DNA of 64,000 bases from Alectoria sarmentosa. Taxonomy: Eukaryota; Ascomycota; Lecanoromycetes; Lecanorales; Parmeliaceae. The notes below the pieces were generated by a model, which did not search any database, was not told the DNA's origin, and was given only the letters and a program-made list of their open reading frames with translations. Shown piece after piece: positions 34,369 through 45,672 of this stretch. The position numbers were made by a program, and so were the translations under genes. The stretch is taken from assembly GCA_009733775.1 (NCBI GenBank), contig WOGZ01000018.1, positions 181,473 to 245,472 on the forward strand, in the 5' to 3' direction. The first letter of the stretch is position 1; every line of letters starts with the position of its first letter.

Positions 34369-35715
34369 ATGTACTTCTTTACCTTCTTATCTCAAGCAAT
34401 TCTGCTTGAGCTCTGCGCTGCTAGTTACGTTTTGGAAACAAGCTACACTTCCGCAAACTGGTTCGATGAATTCAGTTTCTTCACAGTACGTTGCCTAATT
34501 GGTCACCGTATGCATGCCAGTCAACTGACTAAATCCTTATTCCAGTCAGCCGACCCTACTGCTGGCTATGTGAACTATGTCGATCAGACCACTGCTACCA
34601 AAAATGGCTATATTAACTCGAAGAACGGCCACGTCTACATGGGTGTCGACAGCACCAATATTGCCAGTGGCAGCGGCCGAAACAGCGTGCGTATCACAAG
34701 TAACGCGGTTTATAACTATGGCCTGTTTGCCCTCGATGTCTCGCACATGCCGGGCGGAATTTGCGGCACATGGTATGTCCTTTTCATATCTCTGTCCTCT
34801 TCGTAGCGAAAGCTCTGGCTGATATCTAAACAGGCCCGCATTCTGGATGTTCGGTCCGAACTGGCCCAACGACGGCGAAATTGACATCATCGAAGGCGTC
34901 AACGACAACGCAAACAACGCCATGACCCTACACACCTCGAACGGGTGCTCCATCACAGATAGCGCCTTCACCGGTACTATGACCACCTCGAACTGCTATG
35001 TCGACGCGCCTAACCAATCGACCAATGCCGGCTGCGACATTCAGGACCAGACCACGCAATCTTACGGTACCGAGTTTAACTCGAACGGAGGCGGTGTAAT
35101 TACCATGGAGTGGACCAGTAGCGATATCAACATCTGGTTCTTCCCACGCGGCACGACGCCCTCTGATCTCGAAGCAGGCAAGCCTAACCCAGCGTCTTGG
35201 AAAGAGCCGGTCGCACAGTATCAAGGGGATTGCAATATTCCAAGCCACTTTGCGAACATGTCAATTGTACGTCCACTCTTTCTCCTGTATATGCTTTCAC
35301 ATTTTACTTCCTTCTTTCCTCAGCCCCTCTTACGTCGCGCCACTACCAAACCAGAAATTGATCCGCAGCCCACTAGGTCTTGAATACAGACTTCTGCGGC
35401 GACTGGGCCGGAGATGTTTGGGGCTATAGCTCCTACTGCTCCTCCCTTGCCGATAGCTGCAACGATTACGTGCAAAACAACCCCTCTGCTTTCGCAAACG
35501 CTTCCTGGGTGATCAACAGTCTGAATGTCTATCAGTCCAATGGCAACGCTACAGCTGCAAGTGGTGTTGCTGTCAGTCCTGCTGGGCACCAGAAGAATCA
35601 AACGGCACCGTTGTTGAGCACGCCGTTGGCGATGGGCGGTGGGTTGCCCAACCCGCCTAGGAAAAGGATGATGAGGAAGGGAAGGAGCATGATGGGTGGG
35701 AATTGGCTCAAGTGA
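34369..35715 (+). CDS. Secreted GH16 family beta-glucanase
   Basis: Probably an endo-1,3(4)-beta-glucanase or cell-wall glucan-modifying enzyme. Exons 34369-34485, 34546-34772, 34834-35266 and 35377-35715 join in frame to 371 aa. A signal peptide is likely at residues 1-18 (FTFLSQAILLELCAA). The catalytic motif GEIDIIEGVN has the GH16 E-x-D-x-x-E pattern. It is preceded by GTWPAFWMFG, rebuilt by the second splice, and followed by NANNAMTLHTSNGC. The C-terminal part has several cysteines (DFCGDWAG, SYCSSLADSC) and ends in a basic tail, without an obvious GPI signal. All three introns are standard GT-AG. Confidence 0.93.
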
Positions 35716-36962
35716 GGAAGATACGTTCGGGTAGGGAGTGATTGAGTGAGTGGGTACATTCATTTCGTGCACATGTTTACTGTCTCTTCTCTATACGTTG
35801 GCTCGTATTCTGCATAGTCCTTTTGCTTCTGTACACGGTCGCGTCGTTCTTTTGGATCTTCCGGTGCCGGTACACCCTCCCTTTGTCTAGTGGATGATGT
35901 TTTGCCTTTGTGACTATTTAGCCATTTCATTCTTATAGATATTTCTTATCGATATACCTAGCTCGTCTGTTCGCGTGCACCGTTTCCAACACCATACTCC
36001 ACAAGTCCTATTCTTGAGCGAGGGGCACAGTCAACGATGTGATTCATTGTCCTGAGCCGTGAGTGTGGATCGTCGCATTGGGAAAAACGGCTGCTGAGAA
36101 TCAAGGACCTCCCATCATCCCCACTTGCTTAAAACCATCGTAACTCAATTCCTATAGTCAGTCCCATCAGTACTCTTCCATCCACGTACCCTCAAATCAT
36201 TAGAGCAGCAAAGGAGCCAACCCGTTGGTAGCCCACCCATCCAACCTCTGCGTATTCATTCTCCTATTTCTTCTCAACCCCACCAGACTCCGCAGCCCCA
36301 ACCTCCCCCCCCGCCCCCCCTTTCTCTCCACCCTCCATACCGCACACACCCTTATCCCCAACCAAGCCAAACCCCCAGCCTCTCCATCAGCAAAAACCCT
36401 CTATCTCCGTCGAACCCAAACTCGCCGTAAAAGCCGTATCGCACCCTGTAGAGTACTATACCTTTGCCTGCCTCAACCCATGACCCCATGCGTGCTCCCG
36501 GGCCCCTCCATATCGAACACAAAAAAATCCACCGCCGCAACTCCGCAAGAAGCCACCAACCAACCAATCCATCCATCAACAAAAGAATCAAAACCACACT
36601 GAAAAGCAAGCACAGCCACCTTACCGAAAATTCAAATCAACCATCCCCTAGAAATCCATCTATCTGCACCCAAAAATCCAGCCCAGCACTCTAACCCTTA
36701 TTCAAAATGGGGGGGCCCTAGACCCCTAGAAACGAGCGCCAAGGCTTGAGACTCTTCTCGCGGCCTGGCTCTGGACTGCGCTCAGACCATGTTAGAATAC
36801 TACTTACAGTATACTGTTCCGAAAAAAGGAGCTCCAGGCGCAATTAATCCGGGCAAAGCTGGCTCTTACTTACTTACTGGCGGTGGGGGCGGCGCGCGCG
36901 CGTTATGCGAGATTTTTTTTTCAAGTGAAGGTAAGGTAAGGTAGGTAGGTAGTGGTAGTGGT

Positions 36963-36990
36963 AGGAAGGAAGGAAGGAAGGAAGGAAGGA
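36963..36990. repeat. (GGAA)n microsatellite
   Basis: About seven uninterrupted GGAA units. Confidence 0.95.
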
Positions 36991-37236
36991 GTTCTTGGCG
37001 TTGGTGCAGGCAGAGGTGACTTGAGGCGGATTGGGATGCACGGTCAAGTTGAGGAAGGAGGCTTGCTGACAGATTCATGATTGATTACTTACATACTATG
37101 ACTATGACTATGACTATGGCGGAGTAGATAGATTCTTATTTATGGGGGTTTTGAAGGATGTTGATGTTGATGTTGATGTTGCTGGAGCGGAATGGGTTGG
37201 AGTGAGAGAGAGGGGGGTTTGAGCGCAGGTAGGATT

Positions 37237-37265
37237 GGATGGATGGATGGATGGATGGATGGATG
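37237..37265. repeat. (GGAT)n microsatellite
   Basis: Seven GGAT units; a short TTGATG-type repeat (37158-37180) and a TGACTA-type repeat (about 37096-37118) lie just upstream. Confidence 0.95.
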
Positions 37266-37747
37266 GGTAGTGATAGAGCTTTGTGAGTGGAGTAGTATTC
37301 CTTATGGATAACGTGGCTAACATATCCATGTATTGAATGCAACATTCCACTACTCCTTTGCGATCCGAAAGCGAGGCTTTTCAAAAGGCGAATGTGGGAG
37401 ATTCAATAGGACAGGAACGATGGGTTTTCTACATAGGTAGAGAAAGGACTGTCCTTCAAATTAGAGTGTCTGCAATAGGGACAGCTAGGTCAGCAAGGGA
37501 ATATCTGTTTTCGGCTCTATATCCCTACTATCCTCTCAATCCAACCGCGGCCAATCTCAAAGCCACACTTGTTAACCTTGGTGCAATTCGATGCTGAAGA
37601 TGGTTGTATGCACAAGACCAATCTCAAGTATACCTACCAAACCCATCTCCCACTCCATGAAAGCGGCGCCATCACAGACTGGCGATGATGGACGCAATAC
37701 GCCGAATGCTGCCACCTCTAGCAACCGGCCTATCTCAACCCGGTCCT

Positions 37748-38161
37748 TTACCCACACCGCCCGAAACATTTATTGCACTTCCGTTTGCCAGCACCAACTG
37801 ATCCCAGAGGTATAATAGCGGTGTTTAGCGTATACCATTCCAACGAATACCACCATGCAGGCATATCACGCCTACCGAATCCCAAGCCGTTAGTTATTTT
37901 CAGGCAATGGTAGCAGGGTAAGGTATTTGGCGGAATGAGGTATGGATGTTTTCGTTCGGCCCTGAGGAGCTGAGATCCTTTGACAGCTACACTTTCGGAT
38001 GCGTAGGGGGTGTGAGGGATCATCTCGCGGAAGTAGCGGTGGGTGCGGCGGAGGATGATTAGAGATGGTTCGGCGACGTCAACTTCAGAGAGGTAGGAGA
38101 AGATGTGCCATTGGAGTTCCCAAGGTAGAGCGAGGAGGGGTGGAAGGGGTGTGGTGGCCAT
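37748..38161 (-). CDS. F-box-like/CxxC family protein, copy A (intact)
   Basis: Intact 137-aa member of the local family. An F-box-like N-terminus (LLALPWELQWHIFSYLSE, residues about 9-26) is followed by LIILRRTHRYFREMIP, then a conserved LLRAERKHPYLIP. Two cysteine pairs close the protein: PCYHC near residue 82 and CNKCFGRC near the C-terminus, a possible zinc site. The start ATG is the first in the frame. I do not know a named family for this architecture. An SCF-linked role is only inferred from the F-box-like part. Confidence 0.75.
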   Translation of the reverse strand: MATTPLPPLLALPWELQWHIFSYLSEVDVAEPSLIILRRTHRYFREMIPHTPYASESVAVKGSQLLRAERKHPYLIPPNTLPCYHCLKITNGLGFGRRDMPAWWYSLEWYTLNTAIIPLGSVGAGKRKCNKCFGRCG

Positions 38162-38779
38162 TGCAATATGAGGTAGAGGTTGATTTGCTATGCTGTAGTC
38201 TTTGTGACACCGAACCTCTGCGGTTTACCGTTGGGCGTCAGGTTTGTCTGAGACTGGTCTGCCATAAAAGTTCACATGCAAGTGTGGTCGAGTTCAAGGA
38301 TCAGATGAAGCTTTGAGAGTAATTGGTGACTTGCTGAATGTGATGGAAAGACTGAAATGGATCTGTTGATGATTTGGGGGTACAGCGAAACGTAGCGAAG
38401 CTGACCTCAGACTGAAGTACTAGTTGACGCGAAGATCACGTGCATCGTTAATTGGACCTACTGGTTTGCCGTAAAAAGGCCGTGAAAGAACTCCGATTGA
38501 TGCTTTGATACCAATCCTGCTCGGTAGCGAAGAACAGAGTCGGATTCCGGGTTTAGTCATATCAGATCGTTCATTTCATCTTTGGAATACACGAAATAGT
38601 CAGCAAATCAAACGAACCATTTACCCCGTACTCCGTATGAGAGATAGCAATGGCACACCCTAACATTGGCAAGATAAGGGTCCCAGCCTCATCCCAGCCA
38701 CTTGTTGGACAGACATCTACTTTGTGTGAGATACAAATACTGGCCCAAGAGAGTCCTGAGATCGAATGACTCAAGCAAA

Positions 38780-39260
38780 CTACAAATCACTTACATCCTC
38801 CAACCAGAAATCTTGACAACCATAAGACCGCGGTATTAAGACCACAGGCGTAGGCAGCGAGAGATTGCCTCCACACTTGCGTTGGCAGCCATCGCAACGG
38901 CCACAATCTCTGAACGTGTCACCCAGCCGCATATACATTTCCTTCTCCCTCAAAACAGAACCCAGTTTGGGAATCGTATAGTAGAACAAGAAGCTGGAGC
39001 CATGGAGGACTATGTGGCAATCGTAACACGGATAGTGATCTAGCGGGATGAGATATGAGTGTTTCTCCTCGGCGTAGAATAAATCCTCTCTGGATACGGG
39101 CTGATCGTTGCAGCGGATGATGTCTCGAAATACCGGGTGTGTGTGCGACGAAGGATCATCTTTGTGACGATGCTGTGTTGGTTGTCATCGCCGGAGAGGT
39201 AAGACATGATTTGTTACGTGAGCTCGAGAGGAAGAAAGAGGATGGGAGTAAGTACTGTCT
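38780..39260 (-). pseudogene. F-box-like/CxxC family, copy B (stop and frameshift)
   Basis: The F-box-like part reads LFLPLELT, then an in-frame TAA (39217-39215), then QIMSYLSGDDNQ and ILRRTHTR. Near 39135-39150 the frame shifts into FRDIIRC, EEKHSYLIPLDHYPCYDC and later CGRCDGCQRKC. All landmarks of the family are present in order, but no single frame covers them and I found no start codon. The TAA sits where CAA (Gln) would be expected, a C-to-T change at CpA. Confidence 0.75.
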
Positions 39261-39763
39261 TTAGCGAAGCTTGAGTGGGGGCTTATGCTGGCATGCTATT
39301 GCTTTGATGGCTGCAGGATTTTATGAGAGCTGTGTGGTAGTGGTAGTGGTAGTGGTAGTAGTAATGGTAGTGGCATTCATACACGGATCCAATCCTATAA
39401 AGGTTATGCCGGAAGATATCTAAAGGCCCCAGACAGAACCCTAATGACCTGAGTCACGCTAGTTAAGGGTCTAGTTGAATAGATGTTTTCTTATGAGAGC
39501 TGTGTGGAGGGAGAGTTCTGACGTGATTTATTTGAGACGATAGACGGCACTATTTATCGATCTTACCATATGTGGTTAGGATACTGGATTACTAATACTT
39601 GTGTAAATGAAATTCGTTCTGAAGTTGCTACTTCGAATCTACCGTCCGAGCCCTTCGAGTCCCAGCAAACAACCTCAGCACGCAAATCTGTCCTCTCGAA
39701 AAGGCCAGCGCAAGCTTCTGTCACCAAAGTCTCCATGTGTCCAGCTCAGTAACCTTGCCTCTG
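39261..39763. repeat. Spacer with (GTGGTA)n microsatellite
   Basis: A GTGGTA/GTAGTA repeat occupies about 39333-39374; the remainder holds nothing recognised. Confidence 0.8.
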
Positions 39764-40586
39764 TTATAGACATCGCTCCGCAACGAACATTGCATAGCAA
39801 ATGCTAGTAGCGATGGTCGCCAGATTGCACGCGTAGGAGGTCAAATGGAAATAGAGGAACTTGCTCGTCAAGGCCTTGAGTTCTGGCGACTTGGGACCCT
39901 CTTTCTCAACAGCTTTTCGGTCGCGGACAGATTCTAGAGCATAATCAGCGAATCTATTCGTGACCAGTTTTTCTTGGGCTGGGATCGAATCACACCACCG
40001 AAGTTGTTCTTCTCTTCATGCGACTGAGATTCTGTGTTGCCACGAAGTTTATCCTCACGAGCGGATTCTGGTCGTCATCAGCATGATCGTCCATGTTTAA
40101 TGCATCTGGGGCTGAGCCATCTCGCCAACGTACCAACGTGCATCTTCCACATAATTCTGATAGTCGTCGGAACCAAAACGAAGGCGTTGATCGCCGAGAA
40201 GACAATCATCGTCATCAAGGGTACCATCACGGTCAAACGATCACCTTCGTCAAACACGCCTTGCAAGGAAGCTGAGCCTCGGAAAAGAGCAGCCTCTCCA
40301 CGTCCCGGATATGTCAAGGCCAGCAGCACACTAACGACCGTCTGCAGCTTGAAGTACATGGGCCATATAGCGGCTTGAATTATGCCGAACTGAGCTCGAT
40401 TGATAGCGTTTGAAGCGGTGATGTTGGCGAAGAAGGACTGATAGAGTTGTGCTCCGAGGAGGAAGGCTAGGCTATAGAGAAATTCAAGTCAGTCACGTTC
40501 CGTTGAAAGAAGGGCACAGAAAGTTGTATCACTGACAGGAAAAGGTGATAGAAAGCCAGTTGAGCGAAGAGAGCGAGGAGTGGCAT
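39764..40586 (-). CDS. TMEM205-like (DUF4149) membrane protein
   Basis: Exons 40586-40537, 40471-40134 and 39978-39764 give 200 aa. The frame is maintained at both introns (65 and 155 bp). Diagnostic blocks are LLGAQLYQSFFA, FGIIQAAIWPMYFKLQT, LLALTYPG, LTVMVPLMTM and, in the last exon, DRKAVEKEGPKSPELKAL followed by KFLYFHLTSYACNL. Four hydrophobic segments fit a four-pass membrane protein, as in the family. The last intron is longer than average and its acceptor was chosen because it restores the conserved C-terminus. Function of the fungal members is not established. Confidence 0.85.
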
Positions 40587-41732
40587 TTTGGCGTCGTTGA
40601 ATGGTTACTTCTTGGATCAGTGAAGGTATGGCGGTTTTGGTGAGCCTGTGTTGTCGTGGAAAATACCCGATTGTAAGATGGAGATGTTGATGGTTGTTGG
40701 AAGAAGCTGCGAAGTTTTCAGGGACTTGAATGAGGTCTGAATGAACTGCTTTCGCAAGAAGATTAAAATACAAGTACTGATGGCTTCACAGTGACGGTTT
40801 ATGTAGTGGCGCGAAGCTACGCTAAGCCGAATCAGTCCGTGACAGAAGCAGTTGAAGGCCTATGCTTTGCCAAGCCACCACTATAATTTTCAACACATGA
40901 GGATGGAGTAAGTCATGTAGAAGGGGGTGAATGTCCCAACGAAAATGCCAAGCTCTTCTGAGCTGAACAGGCACTCTATCCTGTTCGTTTACAACTAGAG
41001 TATGGGAAAAGCAAAAGATGGGAGCTCTCAGAATTGTCAATTTTCTAGTGATTTGCCTGTGCTAGTTTAAAACCCAGAGTTTCTTCTTGCATTAATTTCG
41101 CTATATCCTCCTACTTTACCGTGAAAGGAATGATGGTGTCACAGTCGAACGGTGATATTGGTACGATGGATAGAGGGGCTAGGTCATGCTAAAATGCTGG
41201 CAAATCAAAAACCCTGATGAAACTTACAATGTCAAGGGGCAGCGAGGGATGTGAGGCCGAGGCGGAGAAAGTGGCGAGCTGCAAGTATCCACCGGAGCAA
41301 TTTGAACATGCTTCGTTCAAGACACCAATGACAACATGACAACACTAATCCATATGACACCCCCTCCCACAGCCGTCTACATACCCCGCCTCCACAACCC
41401 TGTCCCTTCCTCACCGTCTCCGGCAAGATCTTCAACGCAGCCAAGTCATCAATACTCACCACTCCCCTCTTCGCCCCCCCCCCCTCCTCTCCCTCTCCAC
41501 CGAGCTAAAACAGCAACAACCTTTCCAACCCGCAAACATCCCTCCCTCCATCCATCCCATCCCTGCTGATACTCCATCAGCCCCATCCCCCCTCCCTTCC
41601 CCCCTTCCTCCCTTCCTCCCTCCGCCCACGAAACCACATCTCTCGCAAAGACAGCCAGCACACCGGGCAAATCACAACGAATAGCGTGCAAAACGCATCT
41701 GTAGCGCCCGATCCAAAAACAATCAAAATACA

Positions 41733-41769
41733 TTCCCTCCCTCCCTCCCTCCCTCCCTCCCTCCCTCCC
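41733..41769. repeat. (CTCC)n microsatellite beside the gap
   Basis: About nine CTCC units, ending 17 bases before the run of N; the repeat probably caused the assembly break. Confidence 0.95.
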
Positions 41770-41786
41770 AGCCACCACTCACTCAC

Positions 41787-41841
41787 NNNNNNNNNNNNNN
41801 NNNNNNNNNNNNNNNNNNNNNNNNNNNNNNNNNNNNNNNNN
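41787..41841. other. Assembly gap (55 N)
   Basis: Run of N. The true length is unknown. Confidence 1.
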
Positions 41842-41984
41842 TGCTACTAATTCCTTTTTTGCGACAAAGTATCGCTCTCTCTCAGCGTCGAAAAGAAAAT
41901 TCGAACAACAAAGTAAGTAAGTACGAGAAGTGATGATCCCAGTCAAGTGTCTTTGTTGTAGTGTGTGTGGGGAGGGGGGAAGGC

Positions 41985-42026
41985 GAAGAAGAAGAAGAAG
42001 AAGAAGAAGAAGAAGAAGAAGAAAAA
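41985..42026. repeat. (GAA)n microsatellite
   Basis: About thirteen GAA units; a T homopolymer of about 24 bases follows at 42107-42130. Confidence 0.95.
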
Positions 42027-42909
42027 GAAACCGCTAGACTGGACAGGACAGCGCCTCGTGCGCTCTGGGCCGCAAAAGTGCGAATCAATCGCTACTGGCT
42101 CCTTCGTTTTTTTTTTTTTTTTTTTTTTTTGGTTGTGAGAGCTGCGGGTATTTGGCGGTGATCAATCAATCAATCATTTACTTACTTGTATCAATAAGTG
42201 CATTTTTGTGATTGGGACTAGAGAGTATTTTTGAGATTGGGACTAGAAAGTACTTTAGGAGTAGGAGTAGGAGTAGGAAAGGGGATTGGTTGGCGGCAAA
42301 CACCATGCAGTGGTTGTATTAGTCAAGTCACTGTGCGTACTTACCTTATAGTGGGGTTTGTTGCTATTGGCAGCTTTTCAGATTGGAGAGAAATCTGGAC
42401 GTAGGGAATGGAATGGATTGGATGAACAGCAGCAGCTTATTCAATTCGAATACTGTGTTTCAAACGGTGTTTGTTGGTCAAGTCTTTTGGTCGCTGCTTA
42501 CATATAAAGTTAGGTAGCGTAGCAATAGTCATGCAGAGAAGGGGGAATCTACAAGTCTCATTAGCAGTAAAAAATGCTCTCTTCTGATTTGAGAAACAAT
42601 CGGCTTCTCCGTGACAGCACAATTGATTCCGCTGCAGGTGTAAACTAACACTTTTTCCCGGCAACGCGCCTGGGCTGTCATAATTTATGTATGACTTTTG
42701 CTGCAGTCTTTTACGCAATAAGAATCCATTCAGGCCTAGTACTGCCAACAGCACCACCGAGGAAGAAAACCAAATTGGATCCAACTCCCATCACAAAAAG
42801 CACACCTTTTTCGCAACCGACAGCCTTCACAATCAATCCAGCACCTCCCCCCCACCATCTCCAAAAAAACCACGCTCACTACCGCCGAAGTCTGCTTCTC
42901 TCTCATGAC

Positions 42910-43320
42910 TCACAGTCTCCGCCTCGAAGCCAGCCAGCGACGCCAGCAGGCGCCGCAACGGCGATCCCACGCCAACGGTGATCCCAATTCTATCCGCACT
43001 CCTCCCTGTTCCGTTTCGAACTGCGAGCGATGCAGGACCCTAAGGCAGCCATAACACGGGAAATGGCTCGGCGGCAAGAGGTACGGATGGAGGCACTCCG
43101 CGGCGAGGAGCTGTTGGAGTTTGAGTTCGGCGTCGGTCTCGGTGGGGAAAGGGGCGCGGGGAAGGACGCGGCGGAGGGATGAATGCGTGCGCCGGAGGAT
43201 CATGAGGAATGGTTGATGGCGGTCTTGGCTGAGGTAGGATAGGATTTGCCGTTTGAGTTCGAGGGGGAGGGCGAGGAGGGGGGCGAGCCGTCGCGGGGAT
43301 GGGGGGGGAGAGGACGGCAT
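42910..43320 (-). CDS. F-box-like/CxxC family protein, copy C (intact)
   Basis: 136 aa from the ATG at 43320; the frame is open further upstream but family alignment favours this start. It reads LLALPLELKRQILSYLSQD, LMILRRTHSSLRRVLP, LLAAECLHPYLLPPSHFPCYGC, then RRCGACWRRW. Both CxxC pairs are present. The divergent neighbour copy D starts 436 bases away on the other strand, so the two may share an upstream region. Confidence 0.75.
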   Translation of the reverse strand: MPSSPPPSPRRLAPLLALPLELKRQILSYLSQDRHQPFLMILRRTHSSLRRVLPRAPFPTETDAELKLQQLLAAECLHPYLLPPSHFPCYGCLRVLHRSQFETEQGGVRIELGSPLAWDRRCGACWRRWLASRRRL

Positions 43321-43755
43321 GGTTCGAGAGATGGCGGTGGGGTGGAGGGTGAGTTTTTGTGGTATGCTGGCTTGTGGTTCGTGAGCATTTGTTGAGAAAA
43401 GGGGGAGGAAGGTGGAGGAAGACTCTTTGACTTTGATGAATGTTTGGACAGAGAGGATCTGTCTTGTATCATGTGATTGAAGAATAGGTGTCGATGATGC
43501 TCTTGATATCGTGCTGGAGACTCTCACTTGAATGGGTGTCGGATTTTGTCTACCCACGGGTTGTCTCTGCAGAATTGTTATGAAATGGTGTAACCCAAGG
43601 CGATTAGAGCAAAAAGAATTGTAACATACAAATAATTCCCAACCCTTAGCCAGCCAAAGACAAAGTCGACAACACAAGCTTGTGCATGTCACTTTTAAGC
43701 GTCCAAAACCTCCATCGCTCTTTCTCCATACTCAGACAAACCATCAACAGTCACC

Positions 43756-44220
43756 ATGCAAGATCCAAAAGCAGTCTCGATCCCCACGATACCTCATCAA
43801 CCCCTACCACCACTTCTCACCCTCCCCCTCGAACTCAAACAGCAGATTTTCAACCACCTCTCCCACGATGGCATCCACAGCTTATCCCTCGCAATCCTAC
43901 GTCGCACTCACCCTATACTCCCCCACGCCATCCCCCGCCAGAAGCTCATTCCAATCACACCCTACGACAGTCGCGATCTGACCGTTCCCAGCGAGTACGT
44001 CAAGAACACAGACCTCCGATACGAAACAGCTCCATCTCTTGGAGCACGAGCACGGTTATCTGTTGGCGCCGGACCATTATCCGTGCTACTGCTGTGGTCG
44101 GGTCCTTGGAAGGTCGTTACTTCAAGGATGAAGAGCGCAGACACGGCGCTGGCGCCGAGAAGAGGGAACTATTCCACTTTTGGGTCGGACATTTCACGGT
44201 GCCGCAGTTGCTATGACTGA
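43756..44220 (+). pseudogene. F-box-like/CxxC family, copy D (frameshifted)
   Basis: The ATG frame gives LLTLPLELKQQIFNHLSHDG and LAILRRTHPILPHAIP, then loses similarity. From about 44020 another frame carries QLHLLEHEHGYLLAPDHYPC and YCCGRV, ending at a TGA near 44134. A single-base indel between roughly 43960 and 44030 explains this. It is the only copy on the + strand. If translated from its ATG it would make a 154-aa protein with an unrelated C-terminus. Confidence 0.7.
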
Positions 44221-44812
44221 CGGGGTACAATGTGGGGCGTGAGAGGTACGATGATTAGGCATGATGGGGCGGTCGAGAGGCCGATTTTGATGTAAAGCGG
44301 CAAGATATAGCGGGAAAGATGGGCACAGCAAAGATCTGTGGCGAGGAGAGCAGTGGCTTCTCGGATTGAGGTATTGATACACCAGGGAGAGAGCTCTGGA
44401 TGGGGAAAAAGCAGATGACTAAGCTGAATTCATCTGATTACCCACCACATTCATAATGCACACTCTGACTTTGCTTGCCCTAAGTAAGTTCATGACACAT
44501 TTGACCTTGTCATGCCAAGTGAGCTTCTTACTATTGCTTCGTATTTCAAGCGTAAATTATCTGAGCCTGCATGCTCTTGGCTATCTACTTTATCCTAGTC
44601 AAAAAATGGGTATCATCGCCTGAAAGCACAACACCTTAGCAACTTCCCGCCAAAAATACTTGCACCTCCAATGTGCGTATGTACAGAAACCACTTCGGGC
44701 GTGTTACTGCCGAGCAACAGCGCAGTCCCGTAAACGCCGACTCAGTCCCTCCTACTCCGGCGCATACCACACCGTAAACTCCTCCCTCACCAAACAATCA
44801 TTACATAGCCGC

Positions 44813-45252
44813 TCAGGGGCAGCAGCCGATCCAATCGGCTCGTGCCTCAATGTATCCCCAAGATATGAGATTTGCAGCTTCGGAGAAGGTCATGTGCAGA
44901 ACCTTTCCGCAAGCATAGCCTGGGTAGAAGGTGGGTGGAAAGAGGTATGAGTGGTAGAACTTGGCGGAGAAGAAGATGTTGCTCCTGTCTCTCCGGCAAA
45001 TGAAACCTCCGTCATGCTCAATTGCACAATTGTGTTTCAACAGCACGAGAGGAGCGAGAAGCACGTGAGAAATGATGTGTCGGAGTATGGGGTGAGTGCG
45101 CCGTAGTATTGCGAGGGAGGGTTCCAGATCCTTGTCATCCGAGATTTAGCTTTAAAATCTGCTGTTGAATTTTGAGAGGGAGGGTGGGAAGAGGTGGGAG
45201 TGGCGATGTGGGTGAGGAGTGAGCAGTGGTCGTGGTGAATAGGACTTGACAT
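44813..45252 (-). pseudogene. F-box-like/CxxC family, copy E (frameshifted)
   Basis: Minus-strand reading gives PPLPTLPLKIQQQILKLNL, a frame change near 45140, then LEPSLAILRRTHPILRHIIS and LLAPLVLLKHNC. Further on come SYLFPPTFYPGYACGKVLH and a stop at 44813. The first cysteine of the PCYxC motif is replaced by Gly, and the C-terminal CxxC is not evident. This is the most diverged copy. Confidence 0.65.
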
Positions 45253-45458
45253 AAGTTGGGCTTTTGTTGTTTGATCATATTTTGCGTTCGCTGAAGATCA
45301 TCGAGAGGTTAGTGGGATTAGAAAATAGACTCAAGAGACTGGAAGTTGTGGTACCTGAAACGTGATATGGATGAATGTTCAACCTCCGAGCAAATATATC
45401 GGAGATGATGGCCACGCTGAAATCAGCAACATGTCAATTATGTTGGGGAGTGCTGTCT

Positions 45459-45672
45459 TGACTGTGTTCTTGACTGTGCTATTGACTGTGCTCTTGACTG
45501 GTTTGACTGGCTTGACTGGTTTGACTGGACTGACTGGTTTGACTGGACTGACTGGCTTGACTGGACTGACTGGCTTGACTGGTTTGACTGGACTGACTGG
45601 CTTGACTGGTTTGACTGGTTTGACTGGATTGACTGGACTGACTGGACTGACTGGCTTGACTGGTTTGACTGG
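45459..45672. repeat. 9-bp coding minisatellite with 12-bp variant units
   Basis: TTGACTGGN-type 9-bp units recur about twenty times from 45493 to 45672, differing at two positions (TTTGACTGG, CTTGACTGG, ACTGACTGG). Three 12-bp relatives (TGACTGTGTTCT and variants) precede them. On the minus strand each 9-bp unit encodes Ser-Gln plus Ser, Thr or Ala, in frame with copy F. Confidence 0.95.

Larger units (their letters stand above)
35716..37747. other. Gene-free stretch with homopolymers and microsatellites
   Basis: No supportable gene. It contains C-tracts near 36300-36320, a G-run near 36710, a GCGCGC tract near 36895, and simple repeats listed separately. The Pro/Ser/Thr-rich frame at 36225-36602 is best explained by the C-rich composition. 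Confidence 0.55.
40587..42909. other. Gene-free stretch with simple repeats and an assembly gap
   Basis: No intact gene. Around 41455-41520 on the + strand CCTCTCCCTCTCCACCGAGC encodes LLSLSTELKQQQ, which recalls the F-box start of the local family; this is too little to call a copy. The rest includes CT-rich tracts (41580-41640) and AG/GAA repeats. Confidence 0.5.

Noticed and set aside
36225..36602. 125-codon frame with Pro-rich product
   Set aside because: Lies in C-homopolymer-rich DNA and looks like translated low complexity.
41336..41570. Possible ninth member of the F-box-like family (LLSLSTELKQQQ)
   Set aside because: Only a dozen residues match and the LRRTH and CxxC landmarks are missing; may be coincidence in a CT-rich tract.
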